This document shows positions 19,021-26,170 of a stretch of DNA of 64,000 nt, in pieces. Made by a program: the position numbers and the translations under genes. Positions within the stretch are counted from its first letter, which is position 1; each line of letters opens with the position of its first letter. The notes beneath the pieces were generated by a model. That model was not told where the DNA came from. It was given only the letters and a program-made list of their open reading frames with translations, and did not search any database. Source of the stretch: BOG-908 sp963848205 (GTDB lineage Bacteria; Pseudomonadota; Alphaproteobacteria; Acetobacterales; Acetobacteraceae); assembly GCA_963848205.1 (NCBI GenBank), contig CAWKCV010000005.1:496001-560000 (forward strand), written 5' to 3'.

Positions 19021-19899
19021 TCAGGCGAGCACGCGCCCGGCCACCGCATCGAGTTTGGCCATCAAGGCAGGCGCCCGCGCCTCCGGCGGCGTGATCAATG
19101 CGTGGTCCAGCGCGTGATCGCAGCCCAGGTCGCAGGTCGGGCCGGCATCGGCGAGCAGCGGGATCGCTGTCTGGATCAGCGCGCGGGCGTGAGTGGCGTT
19201 GGCGTGCATCACGGCCACGACGGCATCCACTGTCACGTGGGCATGGGTTTCGTGCCAGCAATCGTAGTCGGTGACCATGGCGACTGTCGCGTAATGCATC
19301 TCCGCCTCACGCGCGAGTTTGGCCTCGGGCATGTTGGTCATGCCGATCACCTGGCAGCCCCATTGCCGGTACAACTCGCTTTCGGCCTTGGTGGAGAATT
19401 GTGGCCCCTCCATCACGAGGTAGGTGCCGCCGCGGGTGAACGGCAGGCCGAGCGTTGTGGCCGCCTGCTGCAAGGCGTCGCCGAGCTTCGGGCAGACCGG
19501 ATGGGCCATGCTGACGTGTGCCACGCAGCCATCGCCGAAAAAGCTCTTTTCGCGCGCGAAACTGCGGTCGATGAACTGGTCGACGATGACGAAGTGGCCC
19601 GGCGGCAGATGCTCCTGCAGGCTGCCGACGGCGGAGAGGGAGAGGATGTGCGTGCAGCCGGCGCGCTTCAGCGCGTCGATATTGGCGCGGTAGTTGAGGT
19701 GGCTGGGCGAGAGTTTGTGGCCGCGGCCGTGTCGCGGGAGGAAGACGCAATCGACCGCGCCGAGCCGGCCGAACAGAAGTTCGTCGGACGGCTCGCCCCA
19801 CGGGGTGGCGACAGGGCGCCATTCGCGCTGCTCCAGCCCCGCGATGTCATAGAGACCAGAGCCGCCAATTACGCCGATAACGGGCAACTCAAACTCCAC
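19021..19899 (-). CDS. mtnP: S-methyl-5'-thioadenosine phosphorylase
   Basis: This enzyme splits methylthioadenosine with phosphate into adenine and methylthioribose-1-phosphate in the methionine salvage route. The 292-residue protein shows IGVIGGSGLYDI at 8-19, the phosphate-binding PRHGRGHKLSPSHLNYRANI near 54-73, and VMEGPQFSTKAES followed by IGMTNMPEAKLARE near 190. The spacing and length suit the MTAP type rather than plain purine nucleoside phosphorylase. No other salvage gene is adjacent. Confidence 0.93.
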   Translation of the reverse strand: MEFELPVIGVIGGSGLYDIAGLEQREWRPVATPWGEPSDELLFGRLGAVDCVFLPRHGRGHKLSPSHLNYRANIDALKRAGCTHILSLSAVGSLQEHLPPGHFVIVDQFIDRSFAREKSFFGDGCVAHVSMAHPVCPKLGDALQQAATTLGLPFTRGGTYLVMEGPQFSTKAESELYRQWGCQVIGMTNMPEAKLAREAEMHYATVAMVTDYDCWHETHAHVTVDAVVAVMHANATHARALIQTAIPLLADAGPTCDLGCDHALDHALITPPEARAPALMAKLDAVAGRVLA

Positions 19900-19917
19900 C
19901 GATGTCCGCGATGAGCA

Positions 19918-19978
19918 CGCGACAGCCCAAGCAAAAGTCTCTTGCTTCTTCTCTTCAGAAAGGAATGCCTTCCTTCCT
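19918..19978 (+). repeat. Dispersed palindromic repeat, copy 4 (full length)
   Basis: It starts with the box CGCGACAGC, then AAAAGTCTCTTGCTTC, a short loop with CAGAAAGGAA, and ends GCCTTCCTTCC. It lies between mtnP and petC, both on the minus strand, and its right edge contains the petC stop codon. Confidence 0.8.
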
Positions 19979-20762
19979 AATGCTCCTCGTCCGCACTGCT
20001 CTTATGCACATCCGACCAGACCTGCTTCTTGACCACATACGTCACGCCGCAAAGCAGCGCGAAGAAGCCGACCATGCGCACGCCCAGATGCTTGCGCTGG
20101 ACCATTTCAGGGTTGGACGCGTAGGTCAGGAATGTCGATACGTCGCGTGCTTCCTGGTCCAGCGTCGCCTTGGTGCCGTCCGCGTATGTGACCGTGTTGT
20201 CCTGCAGCGGCGCAGGCATGTGGATCAGGTGGCCGAGAAACCACTTGTTGTAATACAGACCATCGGGGACTTTGACGCCCTCGGGCGGCTGAACGTAACC
20301 CTTCATCAGCGCATAGATGTAAGTGGCGCCGCCTTCGCGCGCCTTTTCGATCAGCGAGTGGTCAGGCGGCAGTGCGCCGTTATTGGCCGCGCGCGCCGCC
20401 TTGTCGTTGGCGTAAGGCGAGGCGAACGTGTCACTCGGCAGGCCCGGGCGCGTCGTGGGCTCGCCCTGATCGTTGAGGTCACCGGGCACGGTCTTGCTGG
20501 CTGCAATCGCGCGGATCTGCCCAGGCGACAGGCCGATTCCGGCCAGGTTGCGGTAGCTCATCAGCTTCATCGAATGGCACGACGAGCAGACCTCGTTATA
20601 GACCTGAAATCCGCGCTGCGCTGAGGCCTGGTCGTAGGTGCCGAAAGGGCCGGAAAAGCTCCAGGTGACCTTGGGGAAGGGCGGCAACCCTTCCTCTTCA
20701 GCAAATGCAAGGCTTGTGGTGGCGAGCAGCCCGAGCAAGGCGGCTGCGATCGGCGTACGCAT
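19977..20762 (-). CDS. petC: Cytochrome c1 of the ubiquinol-cytochrome c reductase
   Basis: This 261-residue subunit of complex III carries heme c in the periplasm and passes electrons to cytochrome c. It has a signal peptide ending near AFA (residue 21), the heme site CSSCH near residue 60, a distal methionine ligand candidate in the C-terminal half, and a C-terminal membrane anchor (MVGFFALLCGVTYVV). The start codon overlaps the petB stop in a TGATG arrangement. Its stop codon falls in a palindromic repeat. Confidence 0.95.
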   Translation of the reverse strand: MRTPIAAALLGLLATTSLAFAEEEGLPPFPKVTWSFSGPFGTYDQASAQRGFQVYNEVCSSCHSMKLMSYRNLAGIGLSPGQIRAIAASKTVPGDLNDQGEPTTRPGLPSDTFASPYANDKAARAANNGALPPDHSLIEKAREGGATYIYALMKGYVQPPEGVKVPDGLYYNKWFLGHLIHMPAPLQDNTVTYADGTKATLDQEARDVSTFLTYASNPEMVQRKHLGVRMVGFFALLCGVTYVVKKQVWSDVHKSSADEEH

Positions 20763-22051
20763 CAGATCTTCTCCATCGGCTTGGCGGCCGCACCCGAGGG
20801 CAACGGTCCACCGCCGCCGCTGCGCGGCAGATTGCGGCGCAACACTGGGCGGCTGATGCTGTCAGGCAGCGGCAGCGGCGTCTCGATGAAGCCGAACAGC
20901 GGCACCAGCACCAGGAAGTGCAGGAAGTAATAAAGCGTCGCGATCCGGCCGATAGACACGTAAGGCTGGACCGGGTGATGCGCGCCGACCACGCCGAGAG
21001 CGACCATGGAGACCACCATCATCCGCAACGACCAGCGATACATCGGCCGGAAGCGGGCGCTGCGCACCGGCGACGTGTCGAGCCACGGCAGCACGAACCA
21101 CACCAAGATGGAGCCGAACATCGCGATGACGCCGAGGAGCTTATCGGGCACCGACCGCAGGATGGCGTAGAATGGCAGGAAGTACCATTCCGGCACGATG
21201 GCATTGGGCGTCTGCAGCGGGTTGGCGGGGATGTAGTTGTCCGCCTCGCCGAACAGGTTCGGGACGAAGAACACGATGGTGGCGAAGATCAGGAAATAGA
21301 CAGCCATGCCGACGCTGTCCTTGGCCGTGTAGTAAGGGTGGAACGGCAGGGTGTCCTGCTCGCTCTTCACGTCGATGCCGAGCGGGTTGTTCGAGCCGGT
21401 GATGTGCAGGGCGACGACGTGGAGGAACACGACGCCGGTGATCACGAACGGCATCAGGTAATGCAGGCTGAAAAACCGGTTCAACGTCGGGTTGGAGACC
21501 GAGAAACCACCCCACAGCAGCGTCACGATCCAATTGCCCACCAGCGGGATGGCGCTGAACAGGTTGGTGATGACGGTGGCACCCCAATAGCTCATCTGGC
21601 CCCAGGGCAGCACGTAGCCCATGAACGCGGTGGCCATCAGCAGCAGGAACAGCGTCACGCCGGTCATCCACAGCAGCTCGCGCGGCGCTTTGTAGCTGCC
21701 ATAATACATGCCACGAAAGATATGAATGTAGATGATGATGAAGAACATGCTGGCGCCGTTCATGTGAACGTAGCGCAGCAGCCAGCCGTAATTGACGTCG
21801 CGCATGATGCGCTCGACGCTGTCGAACGCGCCGGCCGTGCTGGCATTGTAGTTCATCGACAGGAAGATGCCGGTCGCGATCATGACCATCAGGTTGATCG
21901 TGGCGAGCGCGCCGAAATTCCAGAAATAGTTGAAGTTCTTCGGCGTCGGGAAGTTGCCGTATTCCTTCGTCATCAGCGTCAGAATGGGAAGGCGCGAATC
22001 CACCCAGTTCAGGACCGGGTTCTTGATGTCGCTCTTATGCAGGCCGGACAT
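20762..22051 (-). CDS. petB: Cytochrome b of the ubiquinol-cytochrome c reductase
   Basis: This 429-residue integral membrane subunit holds both b hemes and the quinone sites of complex III. Heme-ligand histidines lie in RYVHMNGAS and IYIHIFRG, and later in VVFLHVVALHITGSNNPLG. The Qo-site PEWY is in IVPEWYFLPFYAILR near residue 285. The protein has eight hydrophobic helices and a glycine/proline-rich tail. In most alphaproteobacteria the Rieske gene precedes it, but here the next gene upstream is divergent hemF. Confidence 0.96.
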   Translation of the reverse strand: MSGLHKSDIKNPVLNWVDSRLPILTLMTKEYGNFPTPKNFNYFWNFGALATINLMVMIATGIFLSMNYNASTAGAFDSVERIMRDVNYGWLLRYVHMNGASMFFIIIYIHIFRGMYYGSYKAPRELLWMTGVTLFLLLMATAFMGYVLPWGQMSYWGATVITNLFSAIPLVGNWIVTLLWGGFSVSNPTLNRFFSLHYLMPFVITGVVFLHVVALHITGSNNPLGIDVKSEQDTLPFHPYYTAKDSVGMAVYFLIFATIVFFVPNLFGEADNYIPANPLQTPNAIVPEWYFLPFYAILRSVPDKLLGVIAMFGSILVWFVLPWLDTSPVRSARFRPMYRWSLRMMVVSMVALGVVGAHHPVQPYVSIGRIATLYYFLHFLVLVPLFGFIETPLPLPDSISRPVLRRNLPRSGGGGPLPSGAAAKPMEKI

Positions 22052-22263
22052 GGCGTTGGGTCCCTCGGAAGCCGTCGTTCAGGTAGGCGGCCGGGATTTC
22101 CTCGGCCAGGCGGGTACAACTCTCCCGCCGCATCTCGCCCTCTAATAAGGGTGGCTTTTCCACGCTGCAATCGGCAGGTGGCCGTGAAACGGCATCGCGA
22201 GCCGGAATCATCTCCGGCTGTGGCACTCGGCAAAGCGGGCTGATCGCGGCTAAGCTGGTCGGC

Positions 22264-23163
22264 ATGGATACCGATCTGCCTGCGACCGTTCCCCACGAGG
22301 CCCTCAAACCGGCAGCCCAGGCCTGGTTTGAAGAGCTGAGGGACCGGATCTGCGCCGCGTTCGAGGCGATCGAGACCGCGCAGACCAGCGGCCCGCTCGC
22401 CGAACGCGCGCCGGGCCGGTTCGAGCGTCGGCCTTGGAGCCGCCCCACGGCCGATGGCGGGCATGGCGGCGGCGGCGTCATCAGCCTGATGCATGGCCGC
22501 GTGTTCGAGAAAGTGGGCGTGAACGTCTCGACCGTGCATGGCGAGTTCTCGCCGGAGTTCCGTGCCCAGATACCGGGTGCGGCCGAAGACCCGCGGTTTT
22601 TCGCCACCGGCATCAGCCTGGTCGCCCACCCGCAGAACCCGCACGTACCAGCCGCCCACATGAACACGCGCATGCTGGTGACCACGCGCGGCTGGTTCGG
22701 CGGTGGGGGCGACCTGACGCCGATGTTCATGGACACGGCCGAGACGGCAGAGGATCGCGACACCTTCCACGCCGCCTACCAGCGTGCCTGCGACGCGCAC
22801 GACCCTGCCTACTATCCAAAATACAAGGAATGGTGCGACCGCTACTTCTACCTGCCGCATCGCGACGAGCCGCGCGGTGTGGGCGGAATTTTCTACGATC
22901 ATCTGAACACGGGCGACGAGCAGGCCGACTTCGCTTTCACCCGCGATGTCGGGTTGGCGTTTCTGGAGGCGTATCCAGCGATCGTCCGCCGGCGCACAGG
23001 TCGTACCTGGACGGACGCCGACCGCCACCATCAGCTCGTTAGGCGCGGACGGTATGTGGAGTTCAACCTGCTGCACGACCGCGGGACCACCTTCGGGCTG
23101 AAAACGGGAGGCAACGTGGAGGCGATCCTGATGAGCCTGCCGCCAGAGGTCCGTTGGCCCTGA
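22264..23163 (+). CDS. hemF: Oxygen-dependent coproporphyrinogen III oxidase
   Basis: This 299-residue cytoplasmic enzyme oxidatively decarboxylates coproporphyrinogen III to protoporphyrinogen IX in heme synthesis. Typical blocks are GGHGGGGVISLMHGRVFEKV near residue 62, HMNTRML near 135, WFGGGGDLTPMF near 145, and FNLLHDRGTTFGLKTGGN followed by MSLPPEVRW at the end. It shares a 212-nt upstream region with petB, so heme and cytochrome genes are divergently arranged. Confidence 0.96.
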   Translation: MDTDLPATVPHEALKPAAQAWFEELRDRICAAFEAIETAQTSGPLAERAPGRFERRPWSRPTADGGHGGGGVISLMHGRVFEKVGVNVSTVHGEFSPEFRAQIPGAAEDPRFFATGISLVAHPQNPHVPAAHMNTRMLVTTRGWFGGGGDLTPMFMDTAETAEDRDTFHAAYQRACDAHDPAYYPKYKEWCDRYFYLPHRDEPRGVGGIFYDHLNTGDEQADFAFTRDVGLAFLEAYPAIVRRRTGRTWTDADRHHQLVRRGRYVEFNLLHDRGTTFGLKTGGNVEAILMSLPPEVRWP

Positions 23164-23194
23164 CACCGCGCGTCTCGATTACAGTGCCTCCCTA

Positions 23195-23242
23195 AGGAGC
23201 AAAAGTTTTTTGCTTCTTTTTTTAAAAAAGAAGTCCTTCCTT
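23195..23242 (+). repeat. Dispersed palindromic repeat, copy 5
   Basis: It reads AGCAAAAGTTTTTTGCTTC, a run of T then A, GAAG and TCCTTCC. The stem CTTCTTTTTTT pairs with AAAAAAGAAG. It ends against the TTG start codon of the next gene, so it sits in that gene's ribosome-binding region. Confidence 0.8.
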
Positions 23243-24542
23243 GACTGTCTTTCTCCTCATCACGGTCATCATCCTCCTTGCCCTGCTCAACGGCATCTTC
23301 GCCATGGGCGAAATGGCGCTCGTCTCCGCCCGCAGCACGAGGCTGGCCGTGCTCGAAGGCAAGCAGGTGCGCGGTGCTGCCGTCGCCAGGCGGCTGGCCA
23401 GCGACCCGCAGCTATTCCTGCCCACGGTTCAGGTCGGCGTCACCCTCGTCGGCATCCTGTCGGGCACGTTCGGCGGCGCGCGCATCGCCGTGGCCATCGA
23501 GCCTGCCGTAGCGCGCATTCCCTATATCGGCACCGCCTCGACGGGTGTCTCGCTCGCCATCGTGGTCATCTTCATCACGTATGTAACGCTGGTTCTGGGC
23601 GAACTGGTGCCCAAGCGGCTGGCCCTGCGCTCGCCGGAGCTGATCGCCATCCGGCTGGCGCCGCCGGTCGCCTGGCTGTCGCGCATGGCAGGGCCGGTGG
23701 TGTGGCTGCTCGGCCGGTCGTCGGATTTGGTGCTGCGGGCACTCGGGTTTCGCGAGGCCGGGCGGCAGGAGGTGACGGAAGACGAGCTGCGCGCGCTGCT
23801 GGCCGAGGGCACGCAGGCGGGCGTGCTGGAAACCGGCGAGCGCGACATGATCGAGCGCGTGTTGCGGCTGGCCGACAAGCCGGTGCGCGCGATCATGACG
23901 CCGCGCACCGAACTCGTGTGGATCGACCGAACCGACCCCAGGCGCGAGATCGCCGACACGCTGAAAGCCGCCCCGCATAGCCGTTTCGTGGTGTGCGACG
24001 GCAGCATCGACAACGTGGTGGGCGTGGTGCAGGCCAAGGACATCCTGGACCGCATCCTCGACGGCAAGGACCTCTCCATCGCTGCCTCGCTGCGCCAGCC
24101 GATGGTGGTGCCCGACACGATCAGCGCGCTGGACGCGCTCGAGCGGCTGAAAAGCGACGCGCTGGGTTTGGCGCTGGTGATGGACGAATATGGCAGTTTC
24201 GAGGGCGTGGTGACGGCGGCCGACGTGCTGGAGGCAATCATCGGCGACCTGGCCGAACCCGGTTACGGCACGCCGAGCCAGGCGGCCGAGCAGGTTGGCG
24301 GCGAGATGATGATGGACGGCATGACGCCGGTCGATGAGCTGAAGGCGCGGTTGATGCTGCCCGACCTGCCGGCGGAGGGAAGTTACCATACGCTGGCAGG
24401 ACTTGTCCTGGCATTGCTGCGGCGGGTGCCGCAGGCGGGGGACCGGATCGTGTTCGGGGGATGGCTGTTCGAGGTGCTGGAGATGGATGGGCGTAGGGTG
24501 GTGAAGGTGCGGGCCAGCCGGGAGAAGCTGGCGCAAGCTTAG
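23241..24542 (+). CDS. CNNM/CorC-type membrane protein with CBS domains (hemolysin-like family)
   Basis: This 433-residue inner-membrane protein belongs to a family linked to magnesium and cobalt export or homeostasis. An N-terminal DUF21/CNNM membrane domain (residues 1-175, several hydrophobic helices, GELVPKRLALRSPE near 118) is followed by a CBS pair (about 205-330, MTPRTELVW at the first) and a C-terminal CorC_HlyC domain (345-430). The predicted start is TTG at 23241, giving MTVFLLITVIILLALLNGIF. No ATG is available before the first membrane helix. The upstream repeat leaves no obvious Shine-Dalgarno sequence. Confidence 0.88.
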   Translation: MTVFLLITVIILLALLNGIFAMGEMALVSARSTRLAVLEGKQVRGAAVARRLASDPQLFLPTVQVGVTLVGILSGTFGGARIAVAIEPAVARIPYIGTASTGVSLAIVVIFITYVTLVLGELVPKRLALRSPELIAIRLAPPVAWLSRMAGPVVWLLGRSSDLVLRALGFREAGRQEVTEDELRALLAEGTQAGVLETGERDMIERVLRLADKPVRAIMTPRTELVWIDRTDPRREIADTLKAAPHSRFVVCDGSIDNVVGVVQAKDILDRILDGKDLSIAASLRQPMVVPDTISALDALERLKSDALGLALVMDEYGSFEGVVTAADVLEAIIGDLAEPGYGTPSQAAEQVGGEMMMDGMTPVDELKARLMLPDLPAEGSYHTLAGLVLALLRRVPQAGDRIVFGGWLFEVLEMDGRRVVKVRASREKLAQA

Positions 24543-24650
24543 TGTCCGTCCGCAAAGTCGCCCTGGTGGTCATCTGAAGGCGATTTCCCGCGCTCCTGTG
24601 CTCGGAAGCACCGACAGCTGACTCACCAGACCGACTTTTCAAACGGACAC
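24542..24650. mobile_element. MITE-like element with terminal inverted repeats, about 109 bp
   Basis: The segment begins GTGTCCGTCCGCAAAGTC and ends GACTTTTCAAACGGACAC, which are inverted repeats with a 4-base mismatched stretch. Nothing between them codes for protein. It starts at the last base of the CNNM stop codon. Short length, inverted ends and no gene suggest a miniature transposable element or the collapsed ends of an IS. Confidence 0.6.
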
Positions 24651-24665
24651 CAGGCAAAGGAGACA

Positions 24666-24705
24666 GAAGTTTGGTCCTTTTTTCACAAAAGGACCGCTGC
24701 CTTCC
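24666..24705 (+). terminator. Dispersed palindromic repeat, copy 6, at a convergent junction
   Basis: The stem GGTCCTTTT pairs with AAAAGGACC at 24673-24695 and is followed by GCTGCCTTCC. It lies against the stop codon of the protease gene and after the CNNM gene, so terminator activity in either direction is possible. Confidence 0.65.
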
Positions 24706-25869
24706 TCAGCAGTTCGTCGTGCCCGAGCAAGCCCAGTTGATCAGGTCGCCGAACGTGTATTCGCTGTTCTGGCCCGGCGCGTAGAAGGTGGAAGCGCCAT
24801 CCACGAGATAGCCCGACGCCGTGTAGTCGAACGAGAGCGAGCCGACGACGATGTTGCCGCCCAGCGTTTCGGCAGGGACACCGGATGGAGCCTGGCCGAA
24901 ATCCTGGATTTCGGGGCCGCCGCTGGCGCCGCCCATGGAGGCGGTGCCCCATAGGAAGGTGTTCGATGGACCGGCCGAGACCTGGGCGTAGGTGGCGACA
25001 GGGTCGCTGCAGCCATCCAGATTGCACGGGTAGCCGAGCTGGGTGATTGAATTCGGTATGGGCGCATTGAACTCGTAGCCCAGATAGCCGGTGTAGTCGC
25101 CGATGCGGTGCGCGACACCGTGCACGTAATGCGGGTTGAGGATGATCAGCGCATCGTCCTGCTCGTTCGGCACGCCGCCGCCGCCGCTATACCAGGCGCT
25201 GGTCGTGTCCGCGTTCGACCAGGTCCACATGCCATAGGGTTTGCTGTTACCGTTTTCAGCCGGAATGAAAACCCAGTTGGTGTAGTAGTTGCGGTTGCCG
25301 TCGTTGACGCAATGGCCCGCCGTGGCGATCACGCCGGCGCGGATGACCGACGCACTGCATTGGTAATCGCCGGACGGTTCGGTGAAGAACAGATGCCCGA
25401 CGGTTGCGTAAGGATAAGCTTTGGCGATGGTCGACGCGCCGACGGGGTAGAGCTTGTTGGTCGTGAACGACAGTCCGCTGCTGCCGGTCAGCCGCGGCGC
25501 GGCATTGCTCGCGTGTTCCATGTGGCCGACCGAGCCGGGCATGTCGAGTGCGAGGTCCGGATCGTAGGCCATGGTCGGCAGGCCGCCATGGACGATCTGG
25601 CGCGCGCCGGACGCGACCGGGCGTGCATGGGTGGGCGCGAGGCGGGTTGTGACCAGCTTGTCGAGCATTTTGGCGTGGGCCATGCGATCGGCCGTCCAGT
25701 AATTACGAAGCGCCTCGTCGGTGCCAGGGGCGGCGGTGATGTGGGGTGCGCGGCCGGCGCTGGCATCGGCCATCTGCGCATGTGCGGTCGTGACGATCAG
25801 CATCGGCAGCGTGGCGGTGAGAAGGCCCAGCCCGATACGGGTGGTGAGGGAAGAAGAGAAGACCTGCAT
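24706..25869 (-). CDS. Secreted trypsin-like (S1/V8-type) serine protease
   Basis: This 387-residue exported protease has a signal peptide (start MQVFSSSLTTRIG, cleavage near AHA at residue 31). The catalytic histidine lies in ATAGHC, the likely aspartate in NEQDDALI and the serine in GGASGGP. Cysteine pairs around the histidine loop and near the end suggest disulfides. A longer frame begins upstream, but the ATG at 25869 has AGGAG eight bases before it and starts at the signal peptide. The protease is divergent from the regulator at 26171 and may be its target, which is inference. Confidence 0.88.
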   Translation of the reverse strand: MQVFSSSLTTRIGLGLLTATLPMLIVTTAHAQMADASAGRAPHITAAPGTDEALRNYWTADRMAHAKMLDKLVTTRLAPTHARPVASGARQIVHGGLPTMAYDPDLALDMPGSVGHMEHASNAAPRLTGSSGLSFTTNKLYPVGASTIAKAYPYATVGHLFFTEPSGDYQCSASVIRAGVIATAGHCVNDGNRNYYTNWVFIPAENGNSKPYGMWTWSNADTTSAWYSGGGGVPNEQDDALIILNPHYVHGVAHRIGDYTGYLGYEFNAPIPNSITQLGYPCNLDGCSDPVATYAQVSAGPSNTFLWGTASMGGASGGPEIQDFGQAPSGVPAETLGGNIVVGSLSFDYTASGYLVDGASTFYAPGQNSEYTFGDLINWACSGTTNC

Positions 25870-25980
25870 TTCGAACTCCTGTTGAGTGCCATTGCGCCGG
25901 GGGCGGCGCGGCGTTGATTGCGGCGACTGGCGGGCCGGGTTGGACACCGCGCCGACCGATCTGACAGGAGCGCGTCCGTT

Positions 25981-26039
25981 ATGCAGCTAAAGGCTTCTGA
26001 AAACTTATAAACGAAACTTTATCAAACATTTAACTGCAT
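25981..26039. promoter_or_regulatory. Inverted repeat in the shared promoter region of the protease and regulator genes
   Basis: The half-sites ATGCAGCTAAA (25981-25991) and TTTAACTGCAT (26029-26039) are inverted with one mismatch in eleven. The 37 bases between them are much richer in A/T than the surroundings. The location between divergent genes suits an operator for the neighbouring wHTH regulator. This is inference from position and symmetry. Confidence 0.5.
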
Positions 26040-26170
26040 TTGGAGATGGGTGGATACAGTGCGTTCTTGTATGCAGCAGGGCATGAATACGCGCCGACGC
26101 TTGCAGTAAAGGCGCGACGGGTAGAAACTTCGTCCATGGCGCGCCTAAGCAACGACTGGAACGCGGCAGC

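Noticed and set aside
22035..22132. Possible Rieske or small-protein remnant upstream of petB
   Set aside because: The minus-strand frame ends with a sequence that has none of the Rieske cluster-binding boxes (C-T-H, C-x-x-H) and overlaps the petB start.
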